From: Oscillospiraceae bacterium
GTDB taxonomy: Bacteria; Bacillota; Clostridia; Oscillospirales; Oscillospiraceae
Direction: 5' to 3'
Length of the DNA: 6,231 nt
NCBI GenBank assembly: GCA_028708585.1
Contig: JAQVYO010000090.1
Coordinates: forward strand, 1-6,231
Shown here: positions 1 to 5,347 of the stretch, piece after piece
How the letters are laid out: each line of letters opens with the position of its first letter
Numbering within the stretch: the first letter of the stretch is position 1
Translations under genes and position numbers: made by a program
Notes under the pieces: model-generated
The model's input: only the letters and a program-made list of their open reading frames with translations
Databases searched by the model: none
Told to the model about the DNA's origin: nothing

Positions 1-2
1 AT

Positions 3-74
3 ACCCGGCGTGTTCAACGTAATCTGGGTGTCCTCACACCGATGGAGAAATACGAACGATATCTTGCTGCATAA
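3..74 (+). CDS. IS3-family transposase, C-terminal fragment (partial at window edge)
   Basis: Only the last 23 codons are visible, open to the left edge and ending in TAA at 72-74. They include RRVQRNLGVLTPMEKYERY. This resembles the C-terminal tail of IS3-family (rve/DDE integrase) transposases, in which a 'YN..R.Q..LG.LTP.E' stretch follows the last catalytic Glu. The catalytic DDE residues lie outside the window, so activity cannot be judged. The call rests on recalled motif similarity over a short stretch, supported by the IS-like terminus just downstream. Confidence 0.5.
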   Translation, partial: TRRVQRNLGVLTPMEKYERYLAA

Positions 75-78
75 AAAG

Positions 79-114
79 TGGACAGCAGCTTACGCCACTG
101 TCCAGAAAATTTTT
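79..114 (+). terminator. hairpin after the transposase stop, possible weak terminator
   Basis: The arms TGGACAG (79-85) and CTGTCCA (98-104) form a perfect 7-bp stem with a 12-nt loop. GAAAA and then five T's (110-114) follow. The T run starts about five bases after the stem, so termination would be weak. It lies just after the transposase stop inside the IS end and could limit read-through into the disrupted kinase gene. Confidence 0.35.
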
Positions 115-133
115 ATAGTTTTTCATTGTCCTC

Positions 134-1006
134 TTGACGGGATGCGGTTCACCGCCGCACTGGATCGCCGTTTTTTTAATCCCCATCGGGTCCTTGGTCT
201 CAACCCTTCTTCTGATGAACCAGGGAAGCGGCAAAGATTCTCCTCAACTTTTTATTATCATTGCCATCTTAATTCTCATTGACATTTTTGTTTTCTATCT
301 CTATGACATTTTGCAGCAGTATTATCAGGAAAGGTTGGAAAAGAACCTGCTGATTCAGCAAAACAATGCCTATTTAAAACAGCTGAATATGATCAGCCAG
401 TCCCAGGAAAACATGAGGTTGCTGCGCCACGATATCAAAAACCATATTTCCGTCCTGCGGGCTTTCATTGAAACGGACAGCCGGGACGCCGCCCTTCAGT
501 ATTTGGACCGCGCGCTGGAAGAAACCATCGGCAACGCCAATGAGTTTGCAAAATCCGGCAACGCGGAAATTGACAGCATCATCAATTATAAATTATATGC
601 CGCAAAGCAGCTGGGCATCGAAGCGGATGTGAAGCTGAAGGTCCCCCAGCGGCTAAATATTCAGCCTTTTGATCTGGTCGTCATTTTGGGGAATCTTTTG
701 GAAAACGCCATTGAGGCTTCGTCCCAATTAAGCGAAAACAAAAAAATCGATCTTTCTGTCCACTTTGACCGGAATTTGCTCTATATCCGCATTTTCAACT
801 TTTATACCGGAGCGCTGTGGCGGGAAGGCGGCAAGCTGAGGACAACCCATAAGGATGCGGAAAATCATGGGCTGGGGCTGGAAAGCGTTCAAACTTCCGT
901 GGACAAATACAACGGCACCATGAAAATCAGCTATACATGGCAGACGTTTTGCGTGGACATTTTGCTTTACAACCCCAACGGCGAATATCTAGCTGACGGT
1001 CCTTGA
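134..1006 (+). pseudogene. GHKL (AgrC-like) sensor histidine kinase, 5'-truncated by an IS end
   Basis: The frame encodes the C-terminal two thirds of a membrane sensor kinase that autophosphorylates on His and passes the phosphate to a response regulator, often of LytTR type in this family. From a TTG at 134 (290 residues) it shows two hydrophobic segments (about 9-27 and 39-58), a coiled-coil-like linker (59-95), the H-box RLLRHDIKNHISVLR with phospho-acceptor His99, the N-box GNLLENAIEA (186-195) and the ATP-lid/G-box NHGLGLESV (244-252). The C-terminus is complete. Full family members run to about 430 residues with five to six N-terminal membrane helices, so roughly 140 residues are missing. 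The first six codons lie in the putative IS end, an in-frame stop sits at 116-118, and there is no Shine-Dalgarno before the TTG. Kinase-derived sequence probably starts near 152. No response regulator lies downstream. Expression of a sensor-less kinase from an IS-borne signal is possible but unproven. Confidence 0.7.
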
Positions 1007-1013
1007 CCGTTTT
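996..1013 (+). terminator. short hairpin overlapping the kinase stop codon, possible terminator
   Basis: ACGGTC (996-1001) and GACCGT (1005-1010) form a 6-bp stem closed by a CTT loop, with four T's at 1010-1013. It spans the TGA stop at 1004-1006. The stem is short and the T run modest, so this is a weak candidate. Confidence 0.3.
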
Positions 1014-1362
1014 ACAAATCACGGCTCGCCCGAGATTTCGTCAAAAAGCCGGAATATCTGTTCACTTATACCATAAATATATAGTACTTTTGCCATGTTC
1101 CCGCACGGCGGCCCTTTTCTTGTTATGTTGAATGCACCAAAGGGCAGTCGAATCACGGAAGCGAAAGGAGGAAAACAGGATACATAAATGAGACGGCCGC
1201 CCGGGGTATCAACATTCGATTCTTGACCACCTCCATTCTGTAATTCAACCTGGTAAGCTTCATCCACCATAGCCGATAATGCGGGCCATCAATTGGGATC
1301 CCCGGCAAATGTTTCGACTCTCTTCGTTTGTTTTCGGGTTTCCAATTTACATGAAGTCCTAT

Positions 1363-1456
1363 TCAGCCGTTTCCTGGGCGGCTGACTGTTCTCCCAGGGT
1401 GACATGACGGTTCGCATTATTATGGGCGCCATTATCATATGGCGCCCTATTTTTTT
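1363..1456 (+). ncRNA. candidate structured RNA: H-type pseudoknot followed by an intrinsic terminator
   Basis: Stem 1 pairs TCAGCCG (1363-1369) with CGGCTGA (1379-1385), 7 bp. Within its loop, CCTGGG (1373-1378) is exactly complementary to CCCAGG (1393-1398), giving a 6-bp second stem. The first connecting loop is 3 nt (TTT), the stems abut with no spacer, and the last loop is 7 nt (CTGTTCT). These lengths suit a coaxially stacked H-type pseudoknot. A strong terminator follows at 1424-1456 on the same strand. No plus-strand gene lies downstream, so the element would be the 3' part of a small RNA or of a transcript starting further left. It matches no riboswitch or RNA family I can name. The 5' end is unknown and the minimal element is given. 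Confidence 0.35.
1424..1456 (+). terminator. strong intrinsic terminator, plus strand
   Basis: GGGCGCCAT (1424-1432) pairs perfectly with ATGGCGCCC (1439-1447), a 9-bp stem with a 6-nt loop. TA and then seven T's (1450-1456) follow on the plus strand. The minus-strand side lacks a T run, reading ATAATAATG, so termination should mainly act on rightward transcripts. It lies about 40 bp past the stop of the leftward zinc peptidase gene and could block rightward transcription from entering that gene antisense. Confidence 0.7.
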
Positions 1457-1488
1457 AGGCAAACCGCTTTGCGGCAGACCCAAATCGG

Positions 1489-2184
1489 TCAGTTTCTTCT
1501 GTCTACCAGCATAAAAAAGCGCAGCAGCTGCGTCAAAGAAACCGCGAGAGCCGCAACATAGGTCATTGCCGCGGCCCAAAGGACCCGTTTTGCCCCCTCC
1601 ATCTCTTCCAAATTTAAAATTCCGGAAGACTGGATGGCTTGCAGTGCCCGGCTGCTGGCGTTGAACTCTGTGGGCAGCGTCACCAGTTGGAACAGCGTGC
1701 AGGCGGCAAAAAAGAAAATTCCCACATAGGCAAGCACAATGAAAAACGAACCCATATAGCCCAGAATCAAACCAATGATAATCAGCGGAACCGCAAGCCG
1801 GGAGCCAACTCCGGCAATGGGCAGAATAGCGTTTCTGGCTCGGATCGGCCCATAATGGGTGGCATATTGAACGGCGTGTCCCGCTTCATGAGCGGCGACG
1901 CCGATGGCGGCGGTGGAAGTGTTGTCATAGACGGGCTGGGAAAGCCGGATGACGTTTGCCGAAGGGTCATAATGATCGGTAAGGCTCCCCGGGATCTGCT
2001 CAATGCGGACATTTTGCAGCCCGTTTGCATCCAGAATCATCCTTGCCGCCTGACTGCCGCTGATATGGCGGCAGGAAAACTGCCGCTGATAGTTCCGAAA
2101 GGTCCCGTTCACCCGTGCGCTTGCCCACATGGAAAAAATAAATGCCGGGAGTACAAGAACCAGATACGTCCAGTCAAAATACAT
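1489..2184 (-). CDS. YugP-like membrane zinc metallopeptidase
   Basis: The 231-residue product belongs to the Zn_peptidase_2 (YugP) family, membrane-anchored predicted zinc endopeptidases related to the M48/HtpX group. Visible marks are an N-terminal membrane helix (about 6-22), the zinc site HEAGH at 99-103 (AAHEAGHAVQ) with Glu100 as catalytic base, and the third ligand Glu173 in LPTEFNASSRA. One or two hydrophobic segments lie between them (about 130-168) and a C-terminal helix at about 203-226. Length and motif order match full-length family members. The ATG at 2184 is chosen because the N-terminal helix starts directly after it and an AAAGGCGGG Shine-Dalgarno-like stretch lies about 9 nt upstream. 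Substrate and physiological role of the family are poorly known; a part in envelope protein turnover is a guess. The gene stands alone, with its own promoter and an operator-like palindrome in the leader. Confidence 0.9.
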   Translation of the reverse strand: MYFDWTYLVLVLPAFIFSMWASARVNGTFRNYQRQFSCRHISGSQAARMILDANGLQNVRIEQIPGSLTDHYDPSANVIRLSQPVYDNTSTAAIGVAAHEAGHAVQYATHYGPIRARNAILPIAGVGSRLAVPLIIIGLILGYMGSFFIVLAYVGIFFFAACTLFQLVTLPTEFNASSRALQAIQSSGILNLEEMEGAKRVLWAAAMTYVAALAVSLTQLLRFFMLVDRRN

Positions 2185-2202
2185 GATGTTATCCCGCCTT
2201 TC

Positions 2203-2216
2203 GAACCGACTGGTTC
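2203..2216. promoter_or_regulatory. operator-like palindrome in the leader of the zinc peptidase gene
   Basis: GAACC (2203-2207) and GGTTC (2212-2216) flank a 4-bp centre. It lies about 19 bp upstream of the peptidase start codon and about 40 bp downstream of its expected transcription start, so a bound repressor could block elongation. Read on the minus strand the core is AACCAGTCGGTT, nearly the same as the palindrome at 2578-2590. The shape resembles TetR-family operators, but no regulator gene is in the window. It could also form an RNA hairpin. Confidence 0.35.
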
Positions 2217-2263
2217 AGCTTTTTATCAGGACCTTGCAAAGCCGCATCGTTGCTTTTGTTTTG

Positions 2264-2272
2264 ATTATAACA
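2264..2272 (-). promoter_or_regulatory. extended -10 promoter for the zinc peptidase gene
   Basis: On the minus strand the sequence is TGTTATAAT, a perfect extended -10 (TGnTATAAT), about 80 bp upstream of the start codon. No good -35 hexamer is seen at 17 bp spacing, which is typical of extended -10 promoters. AT-rich sequence lies upstream. Transcription would start near 2257 and give a leader of about 70 nt. Confidence 0.55.
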
Positions 2273-2577
2273 TGAAAATACGACAAAATTATGAACGATG
2301 TTTCAATAGTATACCCAAAGGACTTCGGTCCCCATCAGTACATTTCTGAAAACGTCAAGCAGCGATTTTTGAAGCTGAAGGAGGCTTTCCCCAGGGGGGG
2401 AGGACGCAAACCGTTTTCGGGCCGTGTTGTTGTGGAAAAATCCTTTTCCCGCTATTACTATGCGGCAAACGTTCGGGGTCGCGGATTGTTCTGGACAGTG
2501 ACGCCTTCGGACGGGAGCAGGGGTTTTGTCCTCACGCCGTCCTGCAATCTTATAGTTCTTGTAACCCCGTGCCTCTA

Positions 2578-2590
2578 AACCAGTCTGGTT
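2578..2590. promoter_or_regulatory. perfect operator-like palindrome
   Basis: AACCAG-T-CTGGTT is a perfect 6+6 palindrome around a single central base. It differs from the minus-strand reading of the element at 2204-2215 (AACCAGTCGGTT) by one inserted T. No gene start or clear promoter adjoins it, so its function is open. Confidence 0.35.
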
Positions 2591-2608
2591 GTTCATCCAG
2601 TCGGCTTT

Positions 2609-2640
2609 GGGGCGGCTGATTCCTTGTTTTCAGCCGCCCC
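2609..2640. terminator. perfect 11-bp GC-rich hairpin, possible terminator after asparagine synthetase
   Basis: GGGGCGGCTGA (2609-2619) and TCAGCCGCCCC (2630-2640) are exact complements with a 10-nt loop. On the minus strand it lies about 170 bp past the asparagine synthetase stop, but the following bases (AAAGCC) give no U tract. On the plus strand GGC and then TTTT follow. It is the strongest hairpin downstream of asnB and may stop transcription or protect an mRNA 3' end. Direction is uncertain. Confidence 0.4.
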
Positions 2641-2808
2641 GGCTTTTCTGCCGCAACGCCTCTGGCCATCCGACCATAATGCCATACGGCAGGAAGCCAA
2701 TCGGAAAAGCGGGATCATCGGCATCTTACTTCCGATCGTCCGGCTTTATCCCGGCGGGCATGCAGCCCAAGCGGCAAGGGCAGGCGCGGTGTTGAACCCT
2801 TGGATCCC

Positions 2809-4641
2809 TCAAACGACGGAAACATGAAATGTTTGAAACCAGGCGTCCAGCTGGACAATATAGGCTAAAATCTGCGGCACCCGCATCAGCTGCCCATACC
2901 AAGGGCTTGTAAGCTCGTCGGGATGTTCCACCATCTCTTCCACCCCTGTCCAATCAATAAACTGAGAGACGACGGAGTCCGGATTCGCCTGAATCTGCCG
3001 CACCATCTTTAAGACCTCCGCCAAAAAAATGGGATTATGGGTCTTCGGATAGGGGCTTTTTTTACGCCAAACAATTTTTTCCGGCAAAAGATCGCTGACG
3101 GCCGCCCGCACAATGCCTTTTTCCCGCCCATACAGGGCTTTGAATTCCCATGGCATATTATAGGCATACTCCACAATCCGATGATCGCAAAACGGAACGC
3201 GGACTTCCAGCCCGGCGGCCATGCTCATCCGGTCCTTCCGGTCCAGAAGCGTCTGCATAAACCAGCGGAGATTCAGCATCGACATTTCCCGCATGCGTTT
3301 TTGCAGCGGACTGTCGGTGGGCAGGCTGTCCGTGCTCCGAACAGTCGCAAGGTATTTTTCCCGAACGTATTCGTCCCCTCCGGCCAAGACTCCCGGACGC
3401 AGGATTTTATGGCGGGCGTCCAAGGAACGGGACCAGGGAAAACAGTCTTCAAACAGGATCTCCCTGCTGTGATACCAGGGATACCCGCCGAACACTTCGT
3501 CAGCGCATTCTCCCGAGACGCCCACAGTAAAGTTTTTTTTAATCTCCCGGCAGAACAGCAGCAAAGAAGAATCAATGTCCGCCATACCGGGCAGGTCCCG
3601 GGCAGCGGCCGCCGCCGGCAGCGCCCGGGCCAAAGAAATATTGTCCAGGGTTACTCTGGTATGACTGGAGCTGATGTACTCCGCCATGATATCAATGTAC
3701 CGATTGTCGGAATCGGGCTGAAACATGCTTTTTTTAAAATACCGGTCATTGTCCTGATAGTCCACCGAATAGGTGGAAAGCGTTTCCCCCCGCTCCCTGT
3801 ATTGGTCGGATGCAACTTTTGAAATGATGCTGGAATCCAGCCCGCCGGACAGAAAGCAGCAAAGGGGAACGTCCGAAACCAGCTGGCGCTGGATGGCGTC
3901 GGCAATCAACCAGCGCGTCTTCGCAATGGTTTCCGCTAAGTTGTCGGTATGTTCCCGCGCGTTCAAAGACCAGTACTCCCAGACCTTCAAGCCATCCCGA
4001 TCCAATAGAGCGCACTGGGCGGGCTTCAGCTCTTCCACTCCTTTAAAGACACCACAGCCGCCGCTGCGGCCCGGCCCCACAAAAAACAATTCCCGAAGAC
4101 CGTCCTCATCCACTTCCGGTTTGACCGCGGGGTGTTCCAGAAGGGTTTTCAGCTGGGATGCAAACAGCAGTCCGTTCTCCGTCCGAAAGAAAAACAGCGG
4201 CTTGACGCCCATGCGGTCCCGGGCCAAAAACAAGCTTTGTTTTTTCTCGTCCCAAACGGCAAATGCATAAATGCCGTTCAGCCGTTTTAGGCAGTCCGCG
4301 CCCCATTCCGCATAAGCGTGCAGCAAAACCTCCGTGTCCGACCGCTCGGAAAACCGATGCCCCAAGTCCAAAAGCTCCTTTTTCAATTCCTGAGTATTGT
4401 AAAGCTCACCGTTGTAAGCGAGCGTAATCCCCCATTCTCCATCCGCAAGCCGCATGGGCTGTTTCCCATGATCCGGATCCACCACCGACAGACGCCGGTG
4501 AATTAAATACGCATGGGTGTGTTTATATACGCCCCCTTCGTCCGGTCCCCTGCTTTCCAAAGTCCGGCTCATAGCGGCGGCAATTTGATCCGCATTCTCC
4601 GGCCACCGCTCATAATCAACAAAACCCGCTATCCCGCACAT
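2809..4641 (-). CDS. asnB: asparagine synthetase (glutamine-hydrolyzing), asnB type
   Basis: This cytoplasmic enzyme makes asparagine from aspartate, ATP and glutamine. The 610-residue product has an N-terminal class II glutamine amidotransferase domain (about 2-215): catalytic Cys2 (MCGIAGF), the RGPDEGG loop (31-37) and YNGELYN (76-82). A synthetase domain (about 230-600) follows, with the ATP-pyrophosphatase P-loop SGGLDSS (265-271), SGECADEVFGGYPWY (376-390) and the conserved DRMSMAAGLEVRVPF (471-485). Length and motifs fit a complete, active enzyme. The start is set at the ATG at 4641 because mature class II amidotransferases need Cys right after the initiator Met. A strong Shine-Dalgarno (GGGGTGATC) lies just upstream, overlapping an in-frame TTG at 4656 that would add five residues and bury the catalytic Cys. 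The gene is monocistronic here, separated from the upstream operon by the terminator at 4772-4801. No clear promoter or T-box was found in the ~130-bp leader. Relatives using other acceptors exist, but nothing here suggests one. Confidence 0.93.
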   Translation of the reverse strand: MCGIAGFVDYERWPENADQIAAAMSRTLESRGPDEGGVYKHTHAYLIHRRLSVVDPDHGKQPMRLADGEWGITLAYNGELYNTQELKKELLDLGHRFSERSDTEVLLHAYAEWGADCLKRLNGIYAFAVWDEKKQSLFLARDRMGVKPLFFFRTENGLLFASQLKTLLEHPAVKPEVDEDGLRELFFVGPGRSGGCGVFKGVEELKPAQCALLDRDGLKVWEYWSLNAREHTDNLAETIAKTRWLIADAIQRQLVSDVPLCCFLSGGLDSSIISKVASDQYRERGETLSTYSVDYQDNDRYFKKSMFQPDSDNRYIDIMAEYISSSHTRVTLDNISLARALPAAAAARDLPGMADIDSSLLLFCREIKKNFTVGVSGECADEVFGGYPWYHSREILFEDCFPWSRSLDARHKILRPGVLAGGDEYVREKYLATVRSTDSLPTDSPLQKRMREMSMLNLRWFMQTLLDRKDRMSMAAGLEVRVPFCDHRIVEYAYNMPWEFKALYGREKGIVRAAVSDLLPEKIVWRKKSPYPKTHNPIFLAEVLKMVRQIQANPDSVVSQFIDWTGVEEMVEHPDELTSPWYGQLMRVPQILAYIVQLDAWFQTFHVSVV

Positions 4642-4771
4642 ACGATCACCCCACAAAAAATAGGCCGCTTTCGCGATTCCTTTCTTTCTATTAGTATGCG
4701 CAGGCAGCTTTGTTGTTTCTTATCCCAGGCTCCGAACCCGGCTTAATCGCCAAAACAGCGCTGTGTTTTAC

Positions 4772-4801
4772 AAAAAACCGCCGCAGGAACACCCGCGGCA
4801 G
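4772..4801 (-). terminator. strong intrinsic terminator after the HD hydrolase gene
   Basis: On the minus strand CTGCCGCGGG (4801-4792) pairs with CCTGCGGCGG (4787-4778) across a TGTT loop, a 10-bp stem with two G-U pairs. Six T's follow (4777-4772). It starts about 30 bp past the HD gene stop and ends the nucleotidyltransferase-HD transcript before asparagine synthetase. Confidence 0.8.
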
Positions 4802-4829
4802 CCGCTTTCGCTTGATCTGTTCTTTTCGT

Positions 4830-5345
4830 TTACACATCCGGGAAAGCCAACGCCGTCTGCACCAAAGCCAGAATTTTTTTCGCATCTTCATACCGGCTTT
4901 CAATGAAAGGGCGCATCTGCGGTCCGGCTTTTTCAAGGCTCCTCGCAAACCGCTCCGCCAGGGTCACCTCTGTATCCTCCGAAACCAGCTTGTCCGCCAG
5001 GTACACCAGCATTTTTTCGCTGATACGGGTTCGGTCTCGCTCTGGCAGGCTCATATGGACGGCAACCAGCCGCCCCACCCGGTCCAGCCCAATGCTTTTA
5101 AGATATTCGGCGCCCACCCGATCATGATGCTTTTCCGTCCGTGCAATGTCATGCAGAAGCGCCCCCGCTTTCACCAGAGAAAGATCCAGCGGATAGCCCT
5201 TTTCCTTCAGGGCCTCGCACATCCTGCGCGCCACCCGCTCCACTCCGCGGCAATGGGCAATCACCCTCTCCGGCGTCCCATACTCCCGCAGGAGGCAAAG
5301 GCACTCCCTTTCATCCGGAACGGCGTTCTCCCCTTTTGCGTCCAT
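4830..5345 (-). CDS. HD-domain phosphohydrolase
   Basis: The 171-residue soluble protein carries a single HD domain, a metal-dependent phosphohydrolase fold. The expected ligands are all visible in order: His31 (VIAHC), His65-Asp66 (GALLHDIA), His97 (VAVHM) and Asp118 (YLADKL). It resembles small HD/HDIG proteins such as the YqeK group and those found beside MocA-like nucleotidyltransferases; the substrate is not evident and is probably a nucleotide or nucleotide-linked cofactor. The ATG at 5345 begins two bases after the stop of the upstream nucleotidyltransferase gene. A CAGGA Shine-Dalgarno lies within the end of that gene, so translation is likely coupled. A terminator follows the stop by about 30 bp, which makes this the last gene of the operon. 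The HD call is firm; the biological role is inferred from the neighbour only. Confidence 0.88.
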   Translation of the reverse strand: MDAKGENAVPDERECLCLLREYGTPERVIAHCRGVERVARRMCEALKEKGYPLDLSLVKAGALLHDIARTEKHHDRVGAEYLKSIGLDRVGRLVAVHMSLPERDRTRISEKMLVYLADKLVSEDTEVTLAERFARSLEKAGPQMRPFIESRYEDAKKILALVQTALAFPDV

Positions 5346-5347
5346 TT

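Larger units (their letters stand above)
1..151 (+). mobile_element. 3' end of an IS3-family insertion sequence (partial)
   Basis: This is the right end of an element that enters from beyond the left edge. It holds the last codons of a transposase (3-74), a hairpin just after the stop (79-104), and a terminus reading TGTCCTCTTGACGGG (127-141) then ATGCGGTTCA, ending in CA at 150-151. IS3-family elements typically end 5'-TG...CA-3' and often carry a TTGACA-like -35 box in the right repeat that forms a junction promoter in the circular intermediate; here TTGACG lies at 134-139. The end point is inferred from the CA and from where kinase-like sequence begins, and could be off by several bases. 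The left end and any target duplication lie outside the window. Confidence 0.55.
1007..1488. other. gene-poor stretch between the kinase remnant and the zinc peptidase gene
   Basis: No protein family is recognised on either strand over 480 bases. A minus-strand frame of 83 codons (1270-1019) has no Shine-Dalgarno and no familiar motif. Two good Shine-Dalgarno-like sequences face each other: AAAGGAGG at 1164-1171 on plus and GGAGGTGG at 1234-1227 on minus. Each precedes only a tiny frame (12 and 20 codons) at poor spacing. A 7-bp inverted repeat GCCCTTT/AAAGGGC pairs 1111-1117 with 1139-1145 across a 21-nt loop. The right-hand part contains the pseudoknot and terminator listed separately. The left part may be decayed sequence linked to the IS event, but this cannot be shown from the window. 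Confidence 0.5.
2185..2808. other. 620-bp stretch without a recognisable gene
   Basis: It contains the peptidase promoter and leader (2185-2272), two operator-like palindromes and a GC-rich hairpin, all listed separately. Overlapping frames of about 95 codons exist on both strands (2291-2578 plus, 2596-2303 minus). Neither has a Shine-Dalgarno at its ATG or a familiar motif, and both are rich in Arg, Pro and Gly, as is usual for chance frames in GC-rich DNA. A small GGAC-TTCG-GTCC hairpin lies at 2320-2331 and a run of seven G's near 2394-2400. From 2641 to 2808, just downstream of the asparagine synthetase, nothing convincing is seen. Confidence 0.5.

Noticed and set aside
10..282. Plus-strand 90-codon frame crossing the IS end and the kinase start
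   Set aside because: It overlaps the transposase tail and the kinase in a different frame and has no Shine-Dalgarno or recognisable motif. It is a shadow frame.
1153..1215. Minus-strand 20-codon hydrophobic peptide after a GGAGGTGG site
   Set aside because: The spacing from Shine-Dalgarno to ATG is 12-14 nt, too long for efficient initiation, and the peptide matches nothing known. It could only be rescued by expression data.
1363..1398. Pseudoknot as a -1 frameshift stimulator
   Set aside because: No slippery heptamer lies 5-9 nt upstream and no coding frame runs through the region on the plus strand.
1639..2349. Plus-strand 236-codon frame antisense to the zinc peptidase
   Set aside because: The opposite strand has the full HEAGH peptidase with membrane helices. 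The plus frame is low-complexity, lacks motifs and is a shadow.
3037..3822. Plus-strand 261-codon frame antisense to asparagine synthetase
   Set aside because: It lies wholly inside a gene with all catalytic motifs on the minus strand and has no plausible ribosome site or domain.
4642..4656. Longer asparagine synthetase start at TTG 4656
   Set aside because: It would place five residues before the catalytic Cys, which must become the N-terminal residue. The TTG also overlaps the Shine-Dalgarno for the ATG at 4641.
4691..4948. Minus-strand 85-codon frame spanning the HD gene end and terminator
   Set aside because: It overlaps the HD gene out of frame, runs through a strong terminator and is Arg/Lys-rich without motifs.
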